Positions 42,958-52,318 of a DNA stretch of 64,000 nucleotides are shown here, piece after piece (the stretch's first letter is position 1; each line of letters begins with the position of its first letter). Position numbers and translations under genes: made by a program. The stretch is from Cellvibrionales bacterium UBA4451 (lineage in GTDB: Bacteria > Pseudomonadota > Gammaproteobacteria > Pseudomonadales > Porticoccaceae). Under the pieces are notes generated by a model that did no database searches, was not told the origin of the DNA, and was given only the letters and a program-made list of their open reading frames with translations. The DNA lies in contig DGPB01000004.1 of NCBI GenBank assembly GCA_002390285.1, forward strand, positions 1-64,000. Reading direction: 5' to 3'.

Positions 42958-44540
42958 AGCGGAAAGTTGTATTGCTGGTAATAATCTGCAAGAAATTTAT
43001 CGAAGGGCTGTTGATCAACGGCCTCAATTTCTTGTTGATCCTGTAGGGATTGAGCGGCCATTTCCCGGTATTGTTCGGCAATGTCTTTTGGCAGCTCGGT
43101 GCTGAGAAAATGTTCACGGTGTTGCTTGGCGTGGTTCATCGCCACCTTGAAGTAGGTTTGGCCCGTTTCGGTCATTTCTTTGAGGATGCGCGCGGATGGG
43201 GTCAACTCTGGGTTGTCCAGGCGTTTAGCAAGCTTCTCCAGTGTGGTGGTGTAGCGGTTGGATTGGTGATGACTGTCTAGCAATGTGGCGACAGGAGTCA
43301 TTTCCTTGAATAAGGTGCGCCCCCACTCCAGAACAGATCGCTCACCTTGGTTATCACATAGCATTAATTCGGGGTCGCGTCCGTGATAGACCATTCGGTG
43401 TTGATTTTCCAGAATGTTGTGATACTCCTGATTGTCAGTGGGAGGACTCTGAGAGAGCAGGCATGTCAGTAGAAAGGTGTCCATGAAGTCCATCTGCTCA
43501 CGGTCAATGCCTAGAGGTTGGAACGGGTTCAGGTCAACACAGCGGACTTCAACATACTCCACACCGCGTTCCCATAGTGCCGAAAGCGGGGTTTCTCCAG
43601 AATGGGTGACGCGCTTGGGGCGTACAGTGCTATAAAACTCATTTTCGATTTGGAGTAAATGAGGGCTTAGCTGTAAGTGATTGCCATTGTTATCTTTGAG
43701 GCCTATAGCTTCGTAATCCGGATAGGGTTTTCCTAGCGCCTGACGAAGGGTTTCCACATAGCTTCGAATGTCGTTGTAGCAGACGATCAGTTGGTCTTGG
43801 GCTTTGCTTTGATAGCCCAAATCACCCATGCGAAGGGACGTAGCATTGGGCATATGAAGGCTGTGGTCATCTTTACCAAAGGGTTGCAACTGATGTTCTC
43901 GGTCTCTCACAAAACTTCGGCAAACACTTGGCGAAGCGCCGAACAAGTATAGGAGAAGCCAGAAATGCCGACGAAAATTACGGATGAGAGAAAAATAGTT
44001 CTCGGTTTTAAAGTCCTGTAAGGACTGGTCTGGGCTCTCTTTATCCCGCAGTAGTTGCCACAACTCATCTGGCACGGAAAAATTATAGTGAATGCCGGCA
44101 ATAGTCTGCATCAGTCGACCGTAACGGTGCCCCAGTCCAACCCGATAGATACTTTTCATCTGCCCAACATTGGAGTGCCCGTACTGGCCCACAGGAATAT
44201 CACTGTCCCCACTCAGCTGACAGGGCATACTATTGGCCCATAACAGTTCATCGCCTATGTGGTGGTAGGTGAAGCGATGGATATTTTCCAGATTTTGCAA
44301 TACGTCATCAGCATTGTTGGATGGGGGGGTAATAAATTCCAGCAGCGATTCTGAGTAATCAGTGGTAATTTGGGGGTGGGTTAATGCGGAGCCCAGTGCA
44401 AGCGGGTGTGGCGTGTGGGCTAGTTTCCCCTCTGGTGTTACTCGCAAACTTTCTTTTTCAATACCCCGGGTGATACCCGACAATAGTCTGGATTCAGTAT
44501 CGGCAGAAAGTTGGGCCAGGCGATTTTTTAACAGGGGCAA
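42954..44540 (-). CDS. gshA: Glutamate-cysteine ligase
   Basis: A 528-residue enzyme making gamma-glutamylcysteine, the first step of glutathione synthesis. The proteobacterial type-1 signatures are GIEKESLRV, DYSESLLEFITPP, LSGDSDIPVGQYG and YVEVRCVDLNPF. Its product relates functionally to the GGT-like gene at 58531. Close to acpH, with a small conserved-looking gene upstream. Confidence 0.97.
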   Translation of the reverse strand: MPLLKNRLAQLSADTESRLLSGITRGIEKESLRVTPEGKLAHTPHPLALGSALTHPQITTDYSESLLEFITPPSNNADDVLQNLENIHRFTYHHIGDELLWANSMPCQLSGDSDIPVGQYGHSNVGQMKSIYRVGLGHRYGRLMQTIAGIHYNFSVPDELWQLLRDKESPDQSLQDFKTENYFSLIRNFRRHFWLLLYLFGASPSVCRSFVRDREHQLQPFGKDDHSLHMPNATSLRMGDLGYQSKAQDQLIVCYNDIRSYVETLRQALGKPYPDYEAIGLKDNNGNHLQLSPHLLQIENEFYSTVRPKRVTHSGETPLSALWERGVEYVEVRCVDLNPFQPLGIDREQMDFMDTFLLTCLLSQSPPTDNQEYHNILENQHRMVYHGRDPELMLCDNQGERSVLEWGRTLFKEMTPVATLLDSHHQSNRYTTTLEKLAKRLDNPELTPSARILKEMTETGQTYFKVAMNHAKQHREHFLSTELPKDIAEQYREMAAQSLQDQQEIEAVDQQPFDKFLADYYQQYNFPL

Positions 44541-44562
44541 AATAATTTCCTAGTCTGATAGA

Positions 44563-44862
44563 TCAGGCAGAGGGCTGCTGCAAGGGCAAGACAGGATTCC
44601 CCTTTGCATCAAGCTGGCAGGTTACAACCTTGGCGCGGAGCTGAACATCTTTGGCATTAAGCTCCATCAGTTGATTGAGCGCTATATCGCGATGAGTATG
44701 CTTAAAAAGCTGACTGGCACCACAGCTGTCAACCCACTGTAGGGTTTTGTCGAGAAACTGTTCGTGCTGGTTTTTTAGGATAAAAGCGGTCATGTTGAAC
44801 TGCGTTGCCATGCCGGTTAATGAGAAGGCAGCAATTGTAGCTGAAAATAAGTGCTTAGGCAT
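44563..44862 (-). CDS. Small hypothetical protein upstream of gshA
   Basis: Up to 99 residues from ATG 44862; ATG 44793 (MTAFILKNQHEQFLDK) is an equally plausible start giving 76 residues. The core reads LQWVDSCGASQLFKHTHRDIALNQLMELNAKDVQLRAKVV, and looks like a compact soluble protein. I do not recognise a named domain. It is 22 bp upstream of gshA on the same strand. No strong Shine-Dalgarno distinguishes the starts. Confidence 0.55.
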   Translation of the reverse strand: MPKHLFSATIAAFSLTGMATQFNMTAFILKNQHEQFLDKTLQWVDSCGASQLFKHTHRDIALNQLMELNAKDVQLRAKVVTCQLDAKGNPVLPLQQPSA

Positions 44863-45014
44863 GGCATAAGCATCAAGGCGACTGTCATCATCTGATGGGT
44901 GCATTTTTCACATGATTGAGGTCACAATGATATGAATACGACACAGCAAGATATAAGGCATGGCCGAGTTTTTTGCGATAATGTGTACCCCTCCGCGAAA
45001 ATGGCACACAGATA

Positions 45015-46175
45015 ATGGCTCGGCTCAAGCAACTAGTCCTTCCTTTCATTATTTTACTAGCGGCCGTATTGGTGGTGGCCGGGTTGACCATGTCCAAACC
45101 ACAGCCGCAACCGCAACGAGTAACTGAGCCGCTGGCTCCAAAAGTTAAGGCGGTGATAGTTAAGCCCGGGCAGCAGCAGATTGTTGTCTATGCACAAGGG
45201 ACCGTGCAGCCTAAGCGGGAAATTGCGATGGCTACCCAGGTAGCCGGACAGGTAATATCGGTTTCTGAGAGTTTTGTCGATGGTGGTTTTTTTCGGCAAG
45301 GCGACACACTATTGCAGCTTGATTCTCGAGATTATCAAATCGAAGCTGTGCGGGCTAAATCACGCATAGCTGAGGCGGAACAGATCCTAGCCATGGAGCA
45401 GGGTCGCGCCCTTCAAGCCAAACGTGAATGGCGCGACTTGGGTAATGTGGCAGGAAATGCATTGTTCTTGCGCGAACCACAGCTGAAAGCAGCCAGGGCG
45501 GCTCTTGAGGCGGCAAAAGCTGATCTAGACCAAGTCAACATTAACCTTGAGCGAACTACCATCGTTGCCCCCTTTGATGGTCGAATCCGTGACGCTCAGG
45601 TTAACGTTGGTCAATACCTGACAGTGGGGATGAAGGTGGCGCAGATATTCGCCTCTGATACCGCTCAAATTCGGTTGCCGTTAACGGCGTCTCAAACAGG
45701 TCTGCTAGATTTGCCATTACAGCCTAATCAGGGCATTAAATTACCGGTGAAACTCTCAGCGACATTTAGTGGAGAGCATTATCAATGGCAGGGAAATATC
45801 TCTCGTACCGATGCCAGTATCGACACTCGTAGTCGAGTCATCTATGGCATTGTGGAAGTCGATAAACCTTTTGAGAGTAATCCACCGTTGGTGATTGGGC
45901 TGTTTGTTAATGCTGAGATATTGGGTCGTACTTTTGATGGCGTTGTGGTGATTCCGCGAATGGCGCTTTATGAAAAAGATAATGTGCTCATTGTTGGTGC
46001 AGACCAACAGCTGAAAATCCAGCCAGTGAGAGTACTACAGGACCGAGGGGACATGGCCTTTATCAGTGGGGTTAAAACGGGCGAGATTGTGTTGGTGGAT
46101 CGGCCGGGTTATGTGGTGGAAGGAATGAAAATTAATCCAGTGATGATTGATTTAGATGCGCGGGTGGTTCAGTAA
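45015..46175 (+). CDS. RND efflux periplasmic adaptor subunit
   Basis: A 386-residue membrane fusion protein. One N-terminal helix (about 8-27) anchors it. The biotinyl-lipoyl-like domain has QGTVQPKREIAMATQVAGQV, a helical hairpin spans about 110-170, then TTIVAPFDGRIRDAQVNVGQYL closes the lipoyl domain, followed by beta-barrel and membrane-proximal domains. It links the downstream RND pump to an outer-membrane channel, for which no gene is adjacent. It ends 2 bp before the permease gene. Confidence 0.93.
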   Translation: MARLKQLVLPFIILLAAVLVVAGLTMSKPQPQPQRVTEPLAPKVKAVIVKPGQQQIVVYAQGTVQPKREIAMATQVAGQVISVSESFVDGGFFRQGDTLLQLDSRDYQIEAVRAKSRIAEAEQILAMEQGRALQAKREWRDLGNVAGNALFLREPQLKAARAALEAAKADLDQVNINLERTTIVAPFDGRIRDAQVNVGQYLTVGMKVAQIFASDTAQIRLPLTASQTGLLDLPLQPNQGIKLPVKLSATFSGEHYQWQGNISRTDASIDTRSRVIYGIVEVDKPFESNPPLVIGLFVNAEILGRTFDGVVVIPRMALYEKDNVLIVGADQQLKIQPVRVLQDRGDMAFISGVKTGEIVLVDRPGYVVEGMKINPVMIDLDARVVQ

Positions 46176-46177
46176 TT

Positions 46178-49100
46178 ATGAGTATTGCCGGTAAGGGCGC
46201 TGCCAATAAGGGCTTGCTCGCCTGGTTTGTGAATAACCCTATTGCGGCAAACCTGCTGATGCTGATGATCTTGGTGGGTGGCCTCACCAGTCTGCCGGAC
46301 CTGGACAAAGAAATGTTCCCGAAAATTCCACGGGATATTGTGCAGGTGGTAGTGCCTTATCCGGGCGCCGGGCCGAAAGAGGTCGAGGAGCAAATATGTA
46401 TTCGGGTGGAGGAAGAAATTCACGACCTGGATGGTATTGAAGAGCTCCGGTCTTTTGCCTACCAAGGGGCGGGCCGCATCGAAGTTGAAGTGGTCGATGG
46501 CTACGACACTCAAAAATTACTCAATGATGTTAAAGCCCGAGTGGACTCGATCAGTACATTTCCAGTGAATTCTGAGCGTCCGCAAATAAAGGAAATTCTC
46601 GCCAGAACCCAGCTCCTCAGTATTGCGGTGGCTGGCCCTCTCAATGAGTGGGACCTCAAGCGATTGGCGGAAAATATTCGGGATGAGGTGGTTGAGTTGC
46701 CGGGGGTAACCTTGGCTGAAATAGGGGGCACCCGACCTGAAGAAGTTTCGGTGGAGGTGTCGGAAGAAACCCTGCGCCAATATCAGCTCCAGTTTAATGA
46801 TGTGGTCGAGGCCATTCGACGGTCCTCTATCAACCTGCCCGCAGGTGAGGTTCGAGAGTATGCGGGCGATATTGTTCTGCAAACTCGCGGGCAGGCTTAT
46901 AACCGCCAGGATTTTGAAAATATTGTGGTGCTGCGTAATGCTGATGGCACCCAAGTTCATCTTGGGGAGATTGCCCATATTAATGATGGTTTCGCTGAGC
47001 AGGATGTGGTGTCCAAGTTTAACGGTAAGCCAGCAGTCTTTATCAATTTGTTTAATACTCGCAATCCAGACGTGATCGCCACCTCTAAAGCTGTCAGGGA
47101 ATATGTCGACCGAAAGGTGCCCAGTTTGCAACATGGCGTAGAGCTGGTCGTGTGGCGAGACCTTTCGGTGTACCTCAGCAGCCGGATTGATTTATTGCTG
47201 CGCAATGGCCTTGGCGGCCTCCTGTTGGTGTTCATTTTACTGGTGTTGTTCTTACGTCCGATATTGGCATTTTGGGTGGCAGCAGGCATTGGGATTGCCT
47301 ATCTGGGTACCCTTTGGCTAATGCCCTATTTCGGCATTAGTGTGAATGTAGTATCGATGTTTGCTTTCCTGCTGATTCTAGGGATCGTGGTGGACGACGC
47401 CATCGTGGTGGGTGAGAGTGTTTATTCCCATTATGAGCGTGGGCTCAGTGGCCATGATAGCGCCGCCATCGGCGCTAAGTCTGTCTCCAAGCCGGTCACC
47501 TTTGCGGTGATCACCACCATCATTGTTTTTGTGCCGATGTTGCTCCTGCCCGGCGATTCCACCAAGCTGATGGTGGTAATGCCTAAGGTCGCTATCATTG
47601 CGCTGGCATTTTCACTGCTTGAATCTTTCTTGATTTTACCCGCGCACTTGCGTCATCTGAAACCAGAGAAAGAGCCCCGGTGGTTGATTGCTCGATGGAT
47701 ATACCATGCACGTCAAAAAGTGTCAGCAGGGTTAAAAAGCTTTGCAGACAATCAGTACCGGCCATTTCTGGAGCGAGCTCTACGGCATAGCTATATCACC
47801 ATAGCCTCTTTTGTAGCGGTGTTAATCATTGTGTTGGGTATATTTTTCAGTGGTTGGCTGCGAGTCTCTTTCTTCCCTGTCGTTGAGGGTGAATACCTGC
47901 GTGCAACTGTTGAGCTGCAAGAGGGTAGTGGTTTCAGTCGCTCACTGGAAATCATGGGCCAGCTAGAGCGCGCAGTGGTGAGCTTGAAAAAGGAACCGTT
48001 GTTGATTGAGGGGGACGGCGAATCGGTACTTAAAAATCACTTTGCTGAAAGTAATGAAAATAATGTGTCTATCGTGCTCGAACTGTTGAGTAATGAAAGC
48101 CGTTCTGTGTCATCCAAAGAGGTGGCCGAATTATGGAAAAAGCACATTGGCCCAGTGGAAAATGTAGAAGAGTTCGATGTTGAATATACCCTGATGGGTA
48201 AACCCAAGGACATTAATCTGGTATTGAAAAGTCGGAGCATTACGGAGTTACGAGCTGCTACGTTTGATATTGAAGCGGCTCTGCTACGTTATTCCGGTGT
48301 CTACAACATGTCTAACTCTATTCGCTCTGCGGGCAAGGAAATTGAAATTAGTCTTAGGGATAATGCTGACACGCTAGGGATTGGGCTCAGTGATATTGCT
48401 GGACAGGTTCGCAATGCCTTTTACGGTGCCGAAGCCCAGCGGATACCTCGTGAACGTGAAGACGTAAAAGTGATGGTGCGCTATCCTATTGATGAGCGTG
48501 CTTCAGTGACCTCCCTGGAGGATATGCGTATTCGTACATCGGATAGTCGTGAGTTGCCATTCAATGCGGTAGCTGATGCGACGTTTGTGCCTGGGTATCC
48601 TGAAATTAAACGTCGCGATCGGATGCGGATGGTGGAAATCGAGGGTGAGTTGGCCAAGGGTTCAGCTTCGGCCAATGAAATCGTAGCCGCACTAAAGACC
48701 CAGTACTGGCCTGAACTGAAAGAGAAGTATCCGGGAATATCCTTAGAAATTGATGGTGCCCAAAAAGATCAGGCTGAATTTGAAACTGGTTTCCTCCAAT
48801 TGATGGCGCTGGCCCTACTGGCAATTTATGCCTTTCTGGCGGTGGAGTTTCGTTCTTACTGGCAACCAATGATTATCCTCAGTGCTGTGCCTTTTGGAAT
48901 TGCGGGTGCGATCATCGGTCACCTGCTACTTGGTAAGGAAATTAGTATGCCTTCGATGATGGGTGTGCTAGCAGCTGCGGGCGTGGTGGTTAATGATAAT
49001 CTTGTGCTGATAGATCGCATTAATCAGCTTGTGAAAGAGGGCTGGAAGCCCTGCGAAGCGGTGGTCCAGGGTGCAAGAGATCGTTTTCGCCCCATTGTAT

Positions 49101-49315
49101 TAACGTCACTCACGACCTTCTTTGGGTTGCTGCCGATTTTATTTGAGAAAAGCGCTCAAGCTCAGTTCCTGATTCCAATGGTTATTTCTCTGGCCTTTGG
49201 CGTACTACTAGCAACATTTGTAACGCTTTTATTGGTGCCCTCAATCTATGTGTCGGGGGAAAGGATAAAGGCCATATTCAAGGGTTGGCGAAAAGAAGAG
49301 ATTGTTCCGGAATAG
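46178..49315 (+). CDS. RND efflux transporter permease
   Basis: A 1045-residue proton-driven pump of the AcrB/MexB superfamily. Twelve transmembrane helices and two large periplasmic loops (about 40-335 and 560-870) are evident. Helix 4 has the proton-relay acidic residues in LGIVVDDAIVVGE; the second half has MGVLAAAGVVVNDNLVLIDRIN. Substrate is unknown. Co-transcribed with the adaptor. The lack of a local outer-membrane factor suggests use of a shared TolC-like channel. Confidence 0.94.
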   Translation: MSIAGKGAANKGLLAWFVNNPIAANLLMLMILVGGLTSLPDLDKEMFPKIPRDIVQVVVPYPGAGPKEVEEQICIRVEEEIHDLDGIEELRSFAYQGAGRIEVEVVDGYDTQKLLNDVKARVDSISTFPVNSERPQIKEILARTQLLSIAVAGPLNEWDLKRLAENIRDEVVELPGVTLAEIGGTRPEEVSVEVSEETLRQYQLQFNDVVEAIRRSSINLPAGEVREYAGDIVLQTRGQAYNRQDFENIVVLRNADGTQVHLGEIAHINDGFAEQDVVSKFNGKPAVFINLFNTRNPDVIATSKAVREYVDRKVPSLQHGVELVVWRDLSVYLSSRIDLLLRNGLGGLLLVFILLVLFLRPILAFWVAAGIGIAYLGTLWLMPYFGISVNVVSMFAFLLILGIVVDDAIVVGESVYSHYERGLSGHDSAAIGAKSVSKPVTFAVITTIIVFVPMLLLPGDSTKLMVVMPKVAIIALAFSLLESFLILPAHLRHLKPEKEPRWLIARWIYHARQKVSAGLKSFADNQYRPFLERALRHSYITIASFVAVLIIVLGIFFSGWLRVSFFPVVEGEYLRATVELQEGSGFSRSLEIMGQLERAVVSLKKEPLLIEGDGESVLKNHFAESNENNVSIVLELLSNESRSVSSKEVAELWKKHIGPVENVEEFDVEYTLMGKPKDINLVLKSRSITELRAATFDIEAALLRYSGVYNMSNSIRSAGKEIEISLRDNADTLGIGLSDIAGQVRNAFYGAEAQRIPREREDVKVMVRYPIDERASVTSLEDMRIRTSDSRELPFNAVADATFVPGYPEIKRRDRMRMVEIEGELAKGSASANEIVAALKTQYWPELKEKYPGISLEIDGAQKDQAEFETGFLQLMALALLAIYAFLAVEFRSYWQPMIILSAVPFGIAGAIIGHLLLGKEISMPSMMGVLAAAGVVVNDNLVLIDRINQLVKEGWKPCEAVVQGARDRFRPIVLTSLTTFFGLLPILFEKSAQAQFLIPMVISLAFGVLLATFVTLLLVPSIYVSGERIKAIFKGWRKEEIVPE

Positions 49316-49393
49316 TTGTGCCAACTTCGTAGGCCGACCATTTTTTTGAGTCAACTATATATTAGGTAGACGTTAATCATTGATTGAGGCGAC

Positions 49394-49873
49394 ATGAATT
49401 CAATAATTACTGCAACTGATTTGGCCATGATTATCCAGCTATCTGTCGCGCCCGTTTTTTTATTGGCGGGTATAGCCGGCTTTTTGAATGTAATGTCTGG
49501 CCGGTTGGGACGAATTGTTGACCGTGCGCGAGTGGTTGAGCAGCGGGAGACAAGATTGAGCGACCCCGCACATCAGCTTACTTCGCATAGAGAGCTTGTT
49601 CTGTTGTGGCGAAGGAGCAACCTTATTAACTGGGCAATTGGTCTTTGTACCGCGTCCGGGTTGTTAGTCTGTACCTTGATCGTTAGCCTATTTGTCGGTG
49701 GTTTCTGGGGATTAAATATAGCCGCTATAATTGTTGGGCTGTTTGTCCTGGCGATGATGGTGTTGATTGTTGCGCTAATGCTGTTCATGAAAGAGGTGCA
49801 GCTGGCAAAACGGACTTTAGGTGTTGGTCGAGAGTTTTCTGTAGACGAGGCCGACCCAAGAAATCCCTTCTGA
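49394..49873 (+). CDS. DUF2721 membrane protein
   Basis: A 159-residue protein of unknown function with one helix near the N-terminus and two near the middle. DLAMIIQLSVAPVFLLAGIAGFLNVMSGRLGRIVDR fits DUF2721. GAGG precedes the ATG. It follows the RND permease by 78 bp and is convergent with the acxR-like gene. Confidence 0.85.
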   Translation: MNSIITATDLAMIIQLSVAPVFLLAGIAGFLNVMSGRLGRIVDRARVVEQRETRLSDPAHQLTSHRELVLLWRRSNLINWAIGLCTASGLLVCTLIVSLFVGGFWGLNIAAIIVGLFVLAMMVLIVALMLFMKEVQLAKRTLGVGREFSVDEADPRNPF

Positions 49874-49905
49874 ATGACTAAAAGTATTAGGGGGTTAATG
49901 CTTAG

Positions 49906-51894
49906 TTACAGTGCCTGGGGGCGCTGGAGCCCATATTTTTTCAGCTTGATATAGAGCGTACTCTTGGCAATATTGAGCTCTTTGGCCACTTTGGTTAAGT
50001 TGCCTCCCTGTTCTCGAATCGCACGGGTGATCACATCCTTTTCTGCTAAATCCAGAGGATTGCTATCCCTATCATTAACTGTTTCCGCGTTAGCGGCGAT
50101 AAAGTCTTTGGGTAGATCTCCAGGTCCAAGCTCATCTTGATCAGAAAGAAAGAATGTTGCGGTGATTAGATTGCTGAGTTCTCGTATGTTGCCTGGCCAA
50201 GAGTGTTTTTCCAGCAGCTCAAGCAGACTATTACTGAGTCGTCTCTCCCCGCCTGAATGTTGTTCAAGCAGGTGGGTAAAGATATTGACGGCCAGAAGAG
50301 ATACGTCGCCTTTCCTTTCTCGAAGGGGGGGGATCGTTAATGTCATGGACGAAATTCGATAATAGAGATCCATCCGAAAGCGGCCTTCTGCGACCTCTTG
50401 AGACAAGTCGCGGTTGGTGGCGGCAATCAGTCTGAAGTTGACCTTGCGTGGCCTGGTTTCGCCGACGCGGCATATCTCAGATTCTTGTAGTACTCGCAAA
50501 AACATCGGCTGAAGATCAATGGGCATTTCGCCTATCTCATCCAGAAATAGCGTGCCACCATTGGCGGCCTCTATCTTGCCCGGCATACCGCCGCGCCGAG
50601 CCCCAGTAAAGGCACCTTCAACGTGGCCAAAGAGTTCTCCTGCCAGCAGGTCTCGTGATAAGCCGCCACAGTTGAGAGCAACGAACTCTCCATTTTGAGT
50701 TTTTCCTTCCTCGTGCATAGCTCGGGCGAATAGCTCTTTACCGACACCGGTTTCCCCTTGCAAGAGCACGGGAATAGGCGCTTTAGCTAGGCGCTTGGCC
50801 TGCTGTACCGCCATTTGAAATACCGAGCTTTGGCCAACTAGCCGACCAAAGCCTTTAGTTTCGGCCGGTGTTGGTGAGCTGGTCATGTGGTTGCCTGTGC
50901 TGCCCGAAGGGGCTTGGGGGTGTCGGGATGGCAGTGAGATAACAGCCAGATAGCCAATCGTGTCTCCCTGGTGGACGACCGGTTCGACCCAGCGTGGGTC
51001 AATTTGGTTCAGAACGGGAACCGCCTCAGCAAAGTAATCGCCTTCATCATTTAATGTGAGAATAGGGTTGTAGGGGGTAAGGTCTATTCTGATGCCCCGT
51101 GCAGCAAGAACTCTGTCGGCTAGTGGATTGGTGCGCACTAATTTTCCGTCTAGATCAAACAGCAGAACACCATCGTTTCCCGAAGAGGCAAAGCGATTGA
51201 TGGTTGCGCCAAGAAGAGCATCTCTTTTGGCGAGTTTGAGCTGGGCAAATTGCCCCTCGATCCTGCGGGCACCTGAAATGGCTAGGGCTAGGCAGTAGTC
51301 GTGAAGTGTGTTTTCCAAGCCGGAGATATTGACGGCGCCCAGCAGGCGTCGTTCAAAGGGGTCTCGGATCACTGCAGCAGAGCAGGTCCAACGGCTAATA
51401 TTTTCGCAATAGTGTTCAAAGGCATGAACCTGAACAGAAGCTGCATTTTTAAGTGCGGTACCTATTGCATTGGTGCCAGCGGCGTGTTCAGACCAGTTAG
51501 CTCCAGGGGTCAGGTTGTAATTGCTTGCCAGTTCCAGTGTGGCCGGATCTCCCTCATAGTTCAGGATCGTACCCGATGGTGCAACGAGGTGCATGATAGT
51601 GCCTGATTCGGCCAGCAACTCTTTGACTTCACTCATGATGATGTCTGACGCTGAAATCAATTCTTGATTTTGCTGCCTCAAGTTCTGAAGCTGATCACCA
51701 TTGAGCTCGAGGCTGCGTTTGGCGACAAGAGGGTCTACATGCCCATCCATGCATCGTTCCCATGAGTCCTTAATAACCGGGCGTACGGTATCTTCAGGTA
51801 GGTCCCCGCCGGTCTGGAGCTTTTCTCGAGCAGACGCAATTCGCGTCGGGTGTGAGACGGCAGTTGAACCCTTAAGGGTGGAATCGTTAGTCAT
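49906..51894 (-). CDS. acxR: Sigma-54-dependent activator of acetone carboxylase (AcoR/AcxR-type)
   Basis: A bacterial enhancer-binding protein of 662 residues. The N-terminal part (about 60-220) is an AcoR-like GAF sensor (SDIIMSEVKELLAESG, GTNAIGTALK, HYCENISRWTCSAAVIRDP). A PAS-like segment follows, then the AAA+ domain: Walker A GETGVGKE, the sigma-54 loop EGAFTGA, Walker B LFLDEIGEMP. The Fis-type helix-turn-helix ends it (GNLTKVAKELNIAKSTLYIKLKKYG). Divergent from acxABC with a sigma-54 promoter between, it almost certainly activates that operon when acetone or a related compound is present. The first five codons of the longer frame are doubtful. Confidence 0.88.
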   Translation of the reverse strand: MTNDSTLKGSTAVSHPTRIASAREKLQTGGDLPEDTVRPVIKDSWERCMDGHVDPLVAKRSLELNGDQLQNLRQQNQELISASDIIMSEVKELLAESGTIMHLVAPSGTILNYEGDPATLELASNYNLTPGANWSEHAAGTNAIGTALKNAASVQVHAFEHYCENISRWTCSAAVIRDPFERRLLGAVNISGLENTLHDYCLALAISGARRIEGQFAQLKLAKRDALLGATINRFASSGNDGVLLFDLDGKLVRTNPLADRVLAARGIRIDLTPYNPILTLNDEGDYFAEAVPVLNQIDPRWVEPVVHQGDTIGYLAVISLPSRHPQAPSGSTGNHMTSSPTPAETKGFGRLVGQSSVFQMAVQQAKRLAKAPIPVLLQGETGVGKELFARAMHEEGKTQNGEFVALNCGGLSRDLLAGELFGHVEGAFTGARRGGMPGKIEAANGGTLFLDEIGEMPIDLQPMFLRVLQESEICRVGETRPRKVNFRLIAATNRDLSQEVAEGRFRMDLYYRISSMTLTIPPLRERKGDVSLLAVNIFTHLLEQHSGGERRLSNSLLELLEKHSWPGNIRELSNLITATFFLSDQDELGPGDLPKDFIAANAETVNDRDSNPLDLAEKDVITRAIREQGGNLTKVAKELNIAKSTLYIKLKKYGLQRPQAL

Positions 51895-52068
51895 GACACA
51901 TGCACACAAGTAAGTTATATAGTTAGCAGCTGTACGATTATAGAACAGAACGGGCGGTCTTGTCCCTCATCTAGTAGTAACCACTTAGTAGCCCACTGTT
52001 TTCCCATAGTTCCGCCAAGCTTGTATCGGGTGAGGCAGTTTTATTGGACACATACTGTACACCATGCT

Positions 52069-52085
52069 TTAATCGGTTCGATTAA
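52069..52085. promoter_or_regulatory. Candidate upstream activator sequence
   Basis: TTAATCG-GTT-CGATTAA is a perfect 7-bp inverted repeat, centred about 111 bp upstream of the -24 element, which is a usual distance for enhancer-binding proteins. Binding by the acxR product is inferred. Confidence 0.45.
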
Positions 52086-52187
52086 TGCTCGGTCGATGAC
52101 TGATATTCAAACGAATTAGACGTTTTTAACCGCGGGGTTAATAAGTAAATTTTTGTAAGCCAATAATATCTAATGATAATTTCTCAT

Positions 52188-52203
52188 TGGCACGACTGTT
52201 GCA
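52188..52203 (+). promoter_or_regulatory. Sigma-54 (-24/-12) promoter of acxABC
   Basis: TGGCACGACTGTTGCA matches the consensus TGGCACG-N4-TTGCW exactly, with GG and GC at the required spacing. Initiation is expected near 52214. Confidence 0.9.
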
Positions 52204-52318
52204 ATAGTCGTATCCGAGGGTACTCCCGTCCCCGGATCGCAGTGAAACAACCTGTCGGTTTTTTTAAGATGCGGCAGGGAGTAGAAGTTAACAACTCATA
52301 AAATTAGAGGATATAAAC

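Larger units (their letters stand above)
51895..52318. promoter_or_regulatory. Divergent acxR/acxA control region
   Basis: About 420 bp with no gene. It holds the acxA sigma-54 promoter (52188-52203), an inverted repeat that could be the activator site (52069-52085), and a leader of about 105 nt before the acxA start. The acxR promoter should also lie here but was not resolved. Confidence 0.6.

Noticed and set aside
46517..47134. 205-codon minus-strand frame inside the RND permease gene
   Set aside because: Antisense to a well-defined permease; translation has no domain signature.
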